Position numbers and translations under genes: made by a program. 64,000 bases of DNA from Candidatus Methanoperedens sp. (GTDB taxonomy: Archaea; Halobacteriota; Methanosarcinia; Methanosarcinales; Methanoperedenaceae), in contig JAHFDG010000010.1 in the NCBI GenBank assembly GCA_023249105.1, positions 1-64,000 on the forward strand, given 5' to 3'. The notes under the pieces are model-generated. The model made no database searches. It was given only the letters and a program-made list of their open reading frames with translations, and had not been told where the DNA came from. Shown here piece after piece: positions 34,123 to 41,961 of this stretch. Positions within the stretch are counted from its first letter, which is position 1. Each line of letters opens with the position of its first letter.

Positions 34123-34596
34123 ATGAAAATAGAAGAAGTGATGAATAAGGACGTAATTACATGCAAACCTGATGACACTTTAAGTCATCTTGCAAAACTG
34201 TTTCGGGAAAACCACATCAGCGGCTTGCCTGTTGTTGAAAAAGGAAAAGTCATCGGACTTGTTTCTGAAACGGATTTGATAAAGTTATTTAAATCCCCGG
34301 AATTCTCAAATGAATTGTGGCTCCCCAGCCCACTTGAAATAATTGAAATTCCCATAAGGAATATTGTCAGGCTTGAAGAGACAAAGAAAGCACTGGAAAA
34401 CCTTAAGCTGCGCCCGATAAGGGATATTATGACAAAAACCGTACATGCCATTTCTCCGGACGATAGCCTGGAAAAAGCATCCGGCATCATGGTCAAGTAT
34501 AAGGTCAACCGATTGCCTGTTGTCGAAAATGACAAGCTTGTGGGTATCGTAGCACGTAGCGATATTATAAGGGGTCTTTCGGAAGCTGCTGATTAA
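34123..34596 (+). CDS. two-CBS-domain protein
   Basis: The 157-residue cytoplasmic protein consists of two CBS domains: residues ~1-60 (VMNKDVITCKPDDTLSHLAKLF...GLPVV) and ~100-157 (IMTKTVHAISPDDSLEKASGIM...RLPVV). CBS pairs bind adenosyl ligands such as AMP or SAM and act as sensors. It sits between argC and argJ, 2 bases before the latter, so it may tune arginine synthesis. That role is inferred from position alone. Confidence 0.9.
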   Translation: MKIEEVMNKDVITCKPDDTLSHLAKLFRENHISGLPVVEKGKVIGLVSETDLIKLFKSPEFSNELWLPSPLEIIEIPIRNIVRLEETKKALENLKLRPIRDIMTKTVHAISPDDSLEKASGIMVKYKVNRLPVVENDKLVGIVARSDIIRGLSEAAD

Positions 34597-34598
34597 TT

Positions 34599-35774
34599 AT
34601 GAAAATCATGAAGGGCGGCATCTGCGCGGTCAGGGGTGTCAGGGCGAACGGGATTAAGGAAGGTAAGAACGGACTTGCAGTAATCGTAGCCGATTCAAAA
34701 AAACTTTCTTCGGCAGGCGTTTTTACGCGAAATAAGGTTATAGCAGCTCCGCTTATCGTTACGAAGGAAGCGCTCGAAAAAGGTGAATTAAAGGCTGTAA
34801 TCGCCAACAGCGGATGTGCAAACGCTTTTACGGGCAAACGCGGGCTTGATGATGCCCGCTGGATGGCGCAGATTCTTGCAAAAAAATTGAAGTGCAAGCC
34901 CGATGATATCGGTGTAGCTTCTACTGGCGTTATCGGGCGAAATCTTGATAAAACATGGATTGGAGAGCATCTTGATGGGGTTTATAATAATCTCTCCACT
35001 TCAGAGGAGGCAGGAAAAGCCGCCGCAAGGGCTATAATGACCACGGACACATTTATGAAAGAGATTGCTGTCGAGCTTGATAACGGGGTTCGAATTGGCG
35101 GGATGGCTAAGGGTTCGGGGATGATTGAACCGAATATGGGCACGATGCTTGCGTTTTTATATACGGATGCTGCTTTATCAAAGAAAGCTCTCGATGCCTG
35201 CTTGAAAGCAGCAGTCGATAAGAGTTTTAACATGGTGGTTGTGGACGGGGATACAAGTACCAACGATATGGCGCTCCTTACTGCTACTGGCTATCAGGAA
35301 TGTGGTAAAGATGTGTTCCAGGAAGGACTTGATTTTGTGTGCCAGAGCCTTGCTAAAATGATAGCAAGGGATGGCGAAGGTGCGACAAGGTTGATAGAGG
35401 CAAGAGTCACAGGTGCGGAAAGTGAAGATGACGCGCGCAAAGCTGCCAAGGCAATCGTGCGCTCGCCGCTTGTAAAGACCGCAATATTCGGGAAAGACCC
35501 GAACTGGGGGAGAGTCGTGGCTGCTGTGGGGTATTCGGGCGCTGAGGTTGACCAGGATAAGATAACACTTAAGTTCTCGGATAATAAAAACGAGGTTATG
35601 CTTGTCGATGAGGGAAGAATTGTGGAGGGAAAGCTTGAGGCGCTAAAGAGTATTATGGAAAGCAGGGAGATTTTTATCGAGGCGGCGCTCGGTTTAGGCG
35701 ACTTTGAGGCGACTGCGTGGGGATGCGATTTGACGTATGATTATGTGAAGATTAATGCGATGTATACGACTTAA
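34599..35774 (+). CDS. argJ: glutamate N-acetyltransferase (ornithine acetyltransferase)
   Basis: ArgJ recycles the acetyl group from N-acetylornithine to glutamate. The 391-residue precursor self-cleaves before the nucleophile threonine in MIEPNMGTMLAF, where a glycine replaces the more common alanine at the cleavage site. The NMVVVDGDTSTNDM segment near residue 215 is typical. Length is normal. It ends the argC-CBS-argJ operon. Whether it also makes acetylglutamate from acetyl-CoA cannot be told. Confidence 0.95.
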   Translation: MKIMKGGICAVRGVRANGIKEGKNGLAVIVADSKKLSSAGVFTRNKVIAAPLIVTKEALEKGELKAVIANSGCANAFTGKRGLDDARWMAQILAKKLKCKPDDIGVASTGVIGRNLDKTWIGEHLDGVYNNLSTSEEAGKAAARAIMTTDTFMKEIAVELDNGVRIGGMAKGSGMIEPNMGTMLAFLYTDAALSKKALDACLKAAVDKSFNMVVVDGDTSTNDMALLTATGYQECGKDVFQEGLDFVCQSLAKMIARDGEGATRLIEARVTGAESEDDARKAAKAIVRSPLVKTAIFGKDPNWGRVVAAVGYSGAEVDQDKITLKFSDNKNEVMLVDEGRIVEGKLEALKSIMESREIFIEAALGLGDFEATAWGCDLTYDYVKINAMYTT

Positions 35775-35899
35775 ATGTAGATTCAAGAATCTGCTTGATT
35801 GCCTTAAAGGAAAACCTTATACTTGAAGAAACAATATAAAACAAAACGACTGTTAAACAGCGAAGAGGCGCATCTTGGACAGATAAAAGGGGAAATATA

Positions 35900-37450
35900 A
35901 TGGCAAAAGTAAACTTAGATGCATTAATACCGAGAGAAGATTTTGAAGCTGAAGAAACATTAAATCCAGGCAAGAAGAAGGAAACTATTTCGATAGAAGA
36001 TCTAAAGACAGATTCTTTTTTCTTACCATCTGTAAGAAAACCTGATTTTCAAAGAGAAACAAATGAATGGGATAATGAAAAAATAGTTCAATTTATTGAG
36101 AGTTTCCTTAATGGTGATTTAATTCCAGCAATTATTTTATGGAGAAGCTCAAGCGGTTACCTTTTTGTGATTGATGGCTCGCACAGGCTTAGTTCCTTAA
36201 TCGCATGGATAAATAATGATTATGGGGACGGCATTATATCAAAACAGTTCTATGATGGAATTATACCTGATGAACAAATAGATGTTGCTGAGGAAACAAG
36301 AAAAATTGTTAGGAAAAGGATTGGAGAATATGAAGATTACAGACGTGCTCTTAAAAATCCACAAAATGTACGACCTGATATTATTCAGAAATCAAAGAAT
36401 TTAGGTGCACTTGCAATCCAACTTCAATGGGTAGAGGGCGATGTAAAAAAAGCTGAAACATCTTTCTTTAAAATCAATCAGCAAGCCGCCCCTATAGATC
36501 CAACAGAACTAAAGCTATTGGAATCAAGAAAAAAACCAAATTGTATTGCTGCTAGAGCAATAATAAGAAGTGGAAAAGGTCATAAATACTGGTCTCAATT
36601 TCCTACCGATAATCAAGCTAAAATACAAGAATTAGCTAAAGAAATAAATGGGATTCTATTTTCTCCAAAATTAGAAACACCTATAAAAACGTTAGATATT
36701 CCCATTGGTGGAAAGTTATATTCAGCCCAAACACTTCCACTAATTTTAGAATTTGTAAATATGACAAATAGTATTAAAAGTGACTTTAAAGATACACTTA
36801 AAGAGGATACGGATGGATCTAAAACAATCGAAATTCTACAAAATACTAGAAAAATTGCTCAAAGAATAAATAGCATACATCCATCTTCTCTTGGGCTGCA
36901 TCCAATAGTATATTTTTATTCTCAGGAAGGCAGACACAAAATTGCATCATTCTTTGCTACGGTTTCATTTGTTATGGAACTAGGAGAGAAAAATAAAATT
37001 GATGAGTTTATTAGAGTTAGGGAGACTTTCGAATCGATTTTGCTTGAATATGATTTTTTGGTCCAACAAATTAATCGGAAATATAGAAGTGCAGAAAAAA
37101 GTTATCCCAATATAAAGAACTATTTTTTCAAAATAATTGAACTATTAAATAGTGGTATACAGAAAGACAAAGTTATAAGTGAAGTTATAACCAATCAAGA
37201 TTTTAATTTTCTTACAATGTATAAAAATGGCTTTGAAATTACATCAAAGGATTTTAGCCCTGAAAGGAAAAGCGCAGTGTATTTAAAAGAGGCAATTTCA
37301 AAGGCAAATAGATGCAAAATTTGTAATGGTTATATTCATAGAAATTCATTAACAATTGACCATATCACACGAAAAGAGGATGGTGGTTTAGGAACAATTG
37401 ATAACGGACAAATAGCCCATCCTTATTGTAATACAACATATAAAAATTAA
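35900..37450 (+). CDS. DUF262-HNH endonuclease-like protein (GmrSD-type)
   Basis: The 516-residue protein has an N-terminal DUF262/ParB-like domain with FQRETNEWDNEKIVQFIESFLNG and the motif VIDGSHRLSSLIAW (about residue 90). A helical middle follows, and then a C-terminal HNH nuclease (CKICNGYIHRNSLTIDHI...NGQIAHPYC), with cysteine pairs that would bind zinc. This domain pair defines GmrSD-like type IV restriction and related phage-defence nucleases. It is AT-rich compared with argJ and the PLP gene on its two sides, and stands alone with a GGGGAAA ribosome-binding site, so it is likely acquired. Confidence 0.8.
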   Translation: MAKVNLDALIPREDFEAEETLNPGKKKETISIEDLKTDSFFLPSVRKPDFQRETNEWDNEKIVQFIESFLNGDLIPAIILWRSSSGYLFVIDGSHRLSSLIAWINNDYGDGIISKQFYDGIIPDEQIDVAEETRKIVRKRIGEYEDYRRALKNPQNVRPDIIQKSKNLGALAIQLQWVEGDVKKAETSFFKINQQAAPIDPTELKLLESRKKPNCIAARAIIRSGKGHKYWSQFPTDNQAKIQELAKEINGILFSPKLETPIKTLDIPIGGKLYSAQTLPLILEFVNMTNSIKSDFKDTLKEDTDGSKTIEILQNTRKIAQRINSIHPSSLGLHPIVYFYSQEGRHKIASFFATVSFVMELGEKNKIDEFIRVRETFESILLEYDFLVQQINRKYRSAEKSYPNIKNYFFKIIELLNSGIQKDKVISEVITNQDFNFLTMYKNGFEITSKDFSPERKSAVYLKEAISKANRCKICNGYIHRNSLTIDHITRKEDGGLGTIDNGQIAHPYCNTTYKN

Positions 37451-37507
37451 AAAGTATTCATTCTTCTTAGCCTTTAGCAGATGAATATTACAAACAATTA
37501 GTATCCT

Positions 37508-38683
37508 ATGAACCTCAAAAAATCAGGATTTTCCACACGCGCAATCCATTCAGGTGAACGGGAAGAAGAAACCGGGGCGGTCGTAACCCCGATTTACCAG
37601 ACCGCACCTTTTGGATTTAAGAGCGCAGCCCATGCAGCAAGCGTGATGGCTGGGAAGGAAAAAGGGTACGTGTATTCCCGCGGCTTGAATCCCACGACAG
37701 AAGTTCTTGAAGAAAAAATGGCAGACCTTGAGGGCGGCGAGGCGGCGCTCGCGCAGGCTACGGGAATGGCAGCCATCAGCGCGGCGGTTTTCACTTCCAT
37801 CAAAGCAGGCGACCATGTGATTGCAGATGAGGTTATCTATGGGAGCACATACGACCTGTTCGTTGACCTTGCGAAATTCGGCGTGGATGTGAGTTTCATA
37901 GATACATCCGATGCCGGGAATGTTGAGGCTGCTTTCAGACCGAATACGAAACTTGTGTTTTTCGAAACCCCCGCCAATCCTACCATGAAACTCACTGACA
38001 TAAAAACAGTCTCGGAAATCGCCCACAAGAGGGATGCGGCAGTAATGGTCGATAATACCTATATGACGCCTTATTACCAGCAGCCACTTGCGCTTAGCGC
38101 CGACGTGGTGGTTCACAGCGCAACCAAATACTTAAACGGTCACGGAGATACGCTCGGCGGCGTCATTGTGGGCTCTTCTGATTTCATAAAACGGGCAAGG
38201 CACACCGCAAAAAACATCGGCGGCGCAATAAGCCCTTTTTCGGCATGGCTTATCATACGCGGGATGAAAACGCTTCCGGTGCGAATGGACAGGCACACAG
38301 AGAATGCAATGGCAGTGGCAAGATACCTGCGAAGTCATGATAAAATCGAAAAGGTAATTTATCCGGGTCTTCAGGATTTTCCACAATATAACCTTGCAAA
38401 AAAACAGATGTCGGGATTTGGAGGCATGATAGCTTTCCTGCTAAAAGATGCAAAAGACGTCCCGTTATTCCTTGATTCCCTCAAAATGTGCACTCTTGCA
38501 GTGAGTCTTGGCGAGACCGGGACGCTTATCCAGCACCCTGCCACAATGACCCATGCTGTCGTTCCGCGGGACGACAGGATAAGATACGGGATTGCTGATG
38601 AGCTTGTGCGGCTTTCCGTGGGACTTGAGGATGTGGAGGATATAATTGCGGATTTGGGGCAGGCACTGGATAGGGTTGGGTGA
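37508..38683 (+). CDS. cystathionine gamma-synthase / gamma-lyase-type PLP enzyme
   Basis: The 391-residue protein belongs to the Cys/Met-metabolism PLP family: FSTRAIHSGEREEETGAVVTP at the start, YSRGLNPT, the cofactor tyrosine region, and the PLP lysine in VVHSATKYLNGHGD (about residue 205). Substrate choice (cystathionine synthesis, cleavage, O-acetylhomoserine sulfhydrylation or methionine gamma-lysis) cannot be decided from the motifs seen. It is monocistronic. Length is typical and coding is intact. Confidence 0.92.
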   Translation: MNLKKSGFSTRAIHSGEREEETGAVVTPIYQTAPFGFKSAAHAASVMAGKEKGYVYSRGLNPTTEVLEEKMADLEGGEAALAQATGMAAISAAVFTSIKAGDHVIADEVIYGSTYDLFVDLAKFGVDVSFIDTSDAGNVEAAFRPNTKLVFFETPANPTMKLTDIKTVSEIAHKRDAAVMVDNTYMTPYYQQPLALSADVVVHSATKYLNGHGDTLGGVIVGSSDFIKRARHTAKNIGGAISPFSAWLIIRGMKTLPVRMDRHTENAMAVARYLRSHDKIEKVIYPGLQDFPQYNLAKKQMSGFGGMIAFLLKDAKDVPLFLDSLKMCTLAVSLGETGTLIQHPATMTHAVVPRDDRIRYGIADELVRLSVGLEDVEDIIADLGQALDRVG

Positions 38684-38746
38684 GTTTTAAATCTGTCTGG
38701 AATAGAAACAATTATCAGATAAACGGGCAGTATAAATATTAAGAAT

Positions 38747-38953
38747 ATGAAACTGGATAGAATCACTGTGGACCCTGAAATTATGGGCGGTCAGCCTTGT
38801 ATAAGAGGTTTAAGAATACCTGTATCGCTGATATTAAGACTGCTTGCGAGTGGCAAAACGATACGCCAGATCGTAAAAGATTATCCTGAGTTAAAGGAAG
38901 ATGACATTAAGCAGGCGTTCTGGTCTGCTTCATGGGCTACCTCGGCTACTTAA
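38747..38953 (+). CDS. DUF433 antitoxin-like protein, shortened
   Basis: The 68-residue protein matches DUF433 (DRITVDPEIMGGQPCIRGLRIPVSLILRLLASG..IVKDYPELKEDDIKQAF). The tail then diverges (WSASWATSAT) where the family usually continues as a helix of alanine-rich type, which suggests a small frameshift near the end. The DUF5615 PIN-like toxin that normally follows is missing; a RelE-type gene lies opposite instead. Probably an orphan antitoxin. Confidence 0.7.
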   Translation: MKLDRITVDPEIMGGQPCIRGLRIPVSLILRLLASGKTIRQIVKDYPELKEDDIKQAFWSASWATSAT

Positions 38954-38961
38954 GTTACATA

Positions 38962-39231
38962 TTACCTGTACGCATTGTCATGATGCTCAATATCAAGAAA
39001 AAGAACCAATTTTTTATCTTCAAAAAGCCGGTAGGTTAAAACGAATGAACCCCCTACATGCACTCTGAAGCGGTCTTCGTATTTTAGATGTTTGTAATGG
39101 TGCGGATTCTGGACGATCTCAAGTATCTTTTTGCGGCAGGCTAACATAAGAACTCTGTTTTTATTCTTCAGTTTTTTCAGCTTGCGCTCAAGTGTTTCTG
39201 TAATTTCGAACTCGTACGGTATATAAAACAC
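38962..39231 (-). CDS. RelE/ParE-family toxin
   Basis: The 89-residue protein has the RelE fold order: a helix TLERKLKKLKNKNRVLMLACRKKILEI, then PHHYKHLKYEDRFRVHVGGSFVLTYRL and a final strand LVLFLDIEHHDNAYR. RelE-type proteins cleave mRNA at the ribosome; the conserved basic and C-terminal H/Y residues are present. It starts one base after the antitoxin gene at 39232-39447. Confidence 0.85.
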   Translation of the reverse strand: MFYIPYEFEITETLERKLKKLKNKNRVLMLACRKKILEIVQNPHHYKHLKYEDRFRVHVGGSFVLTYRLFEDKKLVLFLDIEHHDNAYR

Positions 39232-39447
39232 TTACAACCCAAAATGCCTGTCAAATTCTTCTATATCCCTGAAATGTACCCTTTTATCTTCCTTTTCGAT
39301 TTTTTCCAGCTTTTTTATATACACAGGGTTCAGTTTTTTATGAATATCATAGTCTATTTCATTTACTGTAATCTCGATCTGGATTATTTTGTCTTTCAGG
39401 AAATTTAGATTATTCCTGATTTCGTTCAATACCTCTGTTTCAGACAT
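39232..39447 (-). CDS. RelB-like antitoxin of the RelE pair
   Basis: The 71-residue coiled-coil protein (MSETEVLNEIRNNLNFLKDKIIQIEITVNEID...) resembles short antitoxins that pair with archaeal RelE toxins. It begins behind a good GGTGA ribosome-binding site and is directly followed by the toxin gene. No separate DNA-binding domain is visible. Confidence 0.75.
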   Translation of the reverse strand: MSETEVLNEIRNNLNFLKDKIIQIEITVNEIDYDIHKKLNPVYIKKLEKIEKEDKRVHFRDIEEFDRHFGL

Positions 39448-39564
39448 GCAACTTTCACCTTTTATAAATCTCTATTGTATTGGTGATATTTAAAGACCTT
39501 TCTGCAAAGTTTGCCATTTTTTCAATATTTTTATAAATCTTTGCAACTGTTTTAATTAGTTGAT

Positions 39565-39864
39565 ATGAAGATAAATGAGTACAAGCCATTATTTAAAAAC
39601 TGGTTGTATGGCATAGCGTTTTACTTCATTCCTTTCATAATTGGATATTTTGCCTTTAGTTTTGTCCTTTCCAATAGCGTTCTGCACACCGACGCGGACA
39701 GCGCGCGATACATGCTCAGCGCGCTTGTGCAGAGCGAGGCTGCCATCGTGGCGCTTGTTGTTACTTTGAGCCTAGTTGCTGTTCAGCTTGCGGCGTCTTC
39801 GTATTCGGCGAGGGTGATTGAGAGGATGTCTGATTTGTGGATTCTGATGGGGATAAACTTTTAA
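39565..39864 (+). pseudogene. truncated membrane protein (N-terminal fragment)
   Basis: The 99-residue frame has two membrane segments (WLYGIAFYFIPFIIGYFAFSF and SEAAIVALVVTLSLVAVQLAAS), then stops at RVIERMSDLWILMGINF. The pattern is the opening of a larger DUF2254-like membrane protein that normally continues after the SARVIE segment. The rest is absent, replaced by the promoter of the next gene. It is most likely a truncated gene. Confidence 0.55.
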
Positions 39865-39876
39865 ACGTTATCTTTA

Positions 39877-39904
39877 TATATACTTGAGTCAAGTATATAC
39901 TTGA
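39877..39904. promoter_or_regulatory. operator of three TATATACTTGA half-sites
   Basis: TATATACTTGA (39877-39887), G, then TCAAGTATATA (39889-39899) form a perfect 23-bp palindrome. The half-site recurs in direct orientation at 39894-39904, overlapping the second. It lies 29 bases before the ATG at 39933, over the TATA region, and is probably bound by the AbrB-like product of that gene. Confidence 0.6.
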
Positions 39905-39932
39905 TTTGATTTATGTATAAATGGAGGTTCCA

Positions 39933-40541
39933 ATGACTCAAATTGTACGAACTGTTAAAATAAAGGAAGTGAATGATGTTTTAAATTGTTCTTTTCCAAA
40001 AGAGATACAAAATGATATGACCATTAACAAAGGGGATTTACTTGAAATGACTTTTGATAGTTCCAAACCGGATATATTAATATTAAGAAAAATTAACCTT
40101 GAAAATAATAACGTATGGTTCATGATTGGTGATAGATATTGGTGGTTAAACCAGATTAGAGATGGTTCATGGGGTCTTGCAAATTCTAATTCCCCCGATA
40201 TTAAATTATTTGAATCGATTAAACCAAATGATATTATTTTGGCATATTATAAGAGTCCAATAAAATCTATTAAAAATATTTTGATAACAAATCGGGGTTT
40301 CAATATCGAAGATGAGACCATTGATATTCACAATATACATAATTTGAAATATCCTATTACATATGATGACTTTAAGAGATTGAATATCTTATCTGACTAC
40401 CAAAAAATGCCACGGCGCTCAGTGGTTCCAGTAAATCGACCAGATTGGGAAAAGATAATAAGTATAATTTCTAATAAGGATAACGTAGAGCTTGATTTGA
40501 AGATTTCAAGATCTATTAATAAAAATAATATTTTAAATTAG
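39933..40541 (+). CDS. AbrB-like N-terminus fused to an EVE/PUA-like domain
   Basis: The 202-residue protein has an N-terminal swapped-hairpin AbrB-like part (RTVKIKEVNDVLNCSFPKEIQNDMTINKGDLLEMTF). Its second part (WFMIGDRYWWLNQIRDGSWGL, then IKPNDIILAYYKSPIKSI) resembles EVE/PUA-type modified-base readers. The start is the ATG at 39933, set by a perfect GGAGGT five bases upstream. It ends by overlapping the convergent gene 40533-41255 by 9 bases. A strong palindromic operator precedes it. Both domain calls are by resemblance. Confidence 0.5.
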   Translation: MTQIVRTVKIKEVNDVLNCSFPKEIQNDMTINKGDLLEMTFDSSKPDILILRKINLENNNVWFMIGDRYWWLNQIRDGSWGLANSNSPDIKLFESIKPNDIILAYYKSPIKSIKNILITNRGFNIEDETIDIHNIHNLKYPITYDDFKRLNILSDYQKMPRRSVVPVNRPDWEKIISIISNKDNVELDLKISRSINKNNILN

Positions 40542-41255
40542 AGATTTATAGTCTGTTTCGTAGCAGAATTTGGGGGGTTCTATATTGGTAACATTGATTT
40601 TAATTTGATCATTATTAATTGTTTTTTCAAATAATCTTGTCAATTTATTTTCTCTTTTAATTTGTTCATGTTCCTCTTTTTCTGAACTCCTCGACTTAAA
40701 CCAAGAAAAATGATCATGCGCTATCCAATGATTTATTTTGCAAATTGGGCATAAAAATTTTTTATCCCATTTAGTTGCTTCATTGAATATCGTCTTTATC
40801 TCAATATTACTCTTTTCCATCCATTTCAAATGTTCTTTATTTGTCGATTTATGCTTACCTCGACAGATCGAACAATAGTAAGTATCAAAAAGATCTTTCG
40901 GATCACGTATCACAAAAAATAATTTTGGCTTAACGCTTGGATCTTGTGTATTTTCATCTTTCATAATAGAAATTGATATATCGGCTGCGAATATTACTCC
41001 AAAAACAGAAACAGGAGCTCCAGGACTTGATTCAACAATCTCTATTATATGGGTGATACTCGTTTCTTTATTTTTTATTATAATATCTGGAAAATATAAA
41101 TTATCCCTTCTTGAATTTTTATTTTTTAAAATAGGTAATGAATTTTTTCCACTTTTATTTTTTTCATCAGAAGTATCTAAAGATACATTTAACATTCCAA
41201 ATTTTTGTTCACAATAGCTACCTATTTCTTGAATGGTTTTTTCGTGCCAACCCAT
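40533..41255 (-). CDS. hypothetical protein with zinc-ribbon pairs and a nuclease-like core
   Basis: No known family is recognised. The 240-residue, AT-rich protein has a core YFPDIIIKN...THIIEIVESSP that has the spacing of a PD-(D/E)xK nuclease active site (PD then ExxE). Two cysteine pairs follow, YYCSICRGKH and FLCPICKINHW, each with nearby histidines, likely zinc-binding. It is convergent with the AbrB/EVE-like gene. A role in DNA recognition or cleavage is a guess based on these motifs. Confidence 0.5.
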   Translation of the reverse strand: MGWHEKTIQEIGSYCEQKFGMLNVSLDTSDEKNKSGKNSLPILKNKNSRRDNLYFPDIIIKNKETSITHIIEIVESSPGAPVSVFGVIFAADISISIMKDENTQDPSVKPKLFFVIRDPKDLFDTYYCSICRGKHKSTNKEHLKWMEKSNIEIKTIFNEATKWDKKFLCPICKINHWIAHDHFSWFKSRSSEKEEHEQIKRENKLTRLFEKTINNDQIKINVTNIEPPKFCYETDYKSLI

Positions 41256-41290
41256 TTTTATATTATCCCTAATTCTTGCTAAACTATGAA

Positions 41291-41392
41291 TTATTTAAAT
41301 ACTTTTGTCCACTCCAACCCAAAGTGCTTCACATTCCAGTCCGCAATCGCCTGATATGTTATGTATTCGTGCCCATTTATCTCAGTCCTCAT
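41291..41392 (-). other. chimeric mini-frame carrying a porB tail
   Basis: A 33-codon frame starts with an ATG that overlaps the MNT stop (ATGA). Its middle, [14 protein letters not shown], repeats the exact end of PorB, and the DNA over ~45 bases (41308-41352) matches 41961-42006, with 29 bases identical in a row. The frame then runs on for six residues. It is a fragment of the porB 3' end joined to other sequence; translation is possible but unproven. Confidence 0.6.
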
Positions 41393-41790
41393 GCCAGCGC
41401 CCTCTCCCCTATATAATCATAATACCGATACTTGAAATCCTCAAATTCCTTAATCGTAGAAATCGCAGTTTCATATAAATAATCTTCATCCCTGCAATAA
41501 ATTACTTTACCTTTCAATACTTCTTTTTTCACATACAGCGGAAGTTGGGAAAAAATCTGGACATCGAAAAAAGAAGGAAGCTCTGATAGAACTTTAAGCC
41601 TGAATTTTGAGCGCTCATAATCGGTTTCAGCATCAAAATCAATACACAAGTCGATATCAGAATCTTCACGGATGATTCCATTGACCGCTGAACCATACAA
41701 TATAATGAACCTTACTTTTTCAAATCCCCGGATAGTTTTCAGTCTCTCCAAACCATTCTTTACAATTCCATCAATTTCATCAGGGTTCAT
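41389..41790 (-). CDS. orphan minimal nucleotidyltransferase (MNT)
   Basis: The 133-residue protein has the polymerase-beta active site LYGSAVNGIIREDSDIDLCIDF, with GS and DxD. It is the antitoxin-type partner of HEPN modules, but no HEPN gene is next to it; the following frame is the chimeric porB-tail fragment. Upstream is a TATA-like TTTATATATTAG. The locus lies between the porB gene and its duplicated tail, so the MNT is probably inserted cargo. Confidence 0.85.
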   Translation of the reverse strand: MNPDEIDGIVKNGLERLKTIRGFEKVRFIILYGSAVNGIIREDSDIDLCIDFDAETDYERSKFRLKVLSELPSFFDVQIFSQLPLYVKKEVLKGKVIYCRDEDYLYETAISTIKEFEDFKYRYYDYIGERALA

Positions 41791-41908
41791 TTAGTCCACA
41801 TATTATCTGATAGTAAAACTAATATATAAATTATTATTCATAGTAATATACTAATTCCATTGGCTAATAAAAAGAATCGAAATGAACATTGATTAACACG
41901 GAAAATCA

Positions 41909-41949
41909 GTATCCGTGAAAATCCGTCCGATCCGTGTCATCAGTGTTCT
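41909..41949. repeat. dispersed repeat unit
   Basis: A 41-base unit beginning GTATCCGTGAAAATCCGTCC and ending GTGTTCT matches 18515-18555 with two differences. It lies just downstream of the porB stop, at the edge of the inserted MNT segment. Similar strings built on 'ATCCGTGT' are known to be dispersed in many prokaryote genomes. Confidence 0.7.
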
Positions 41950-41961
41950 ATTATGAAGCAC

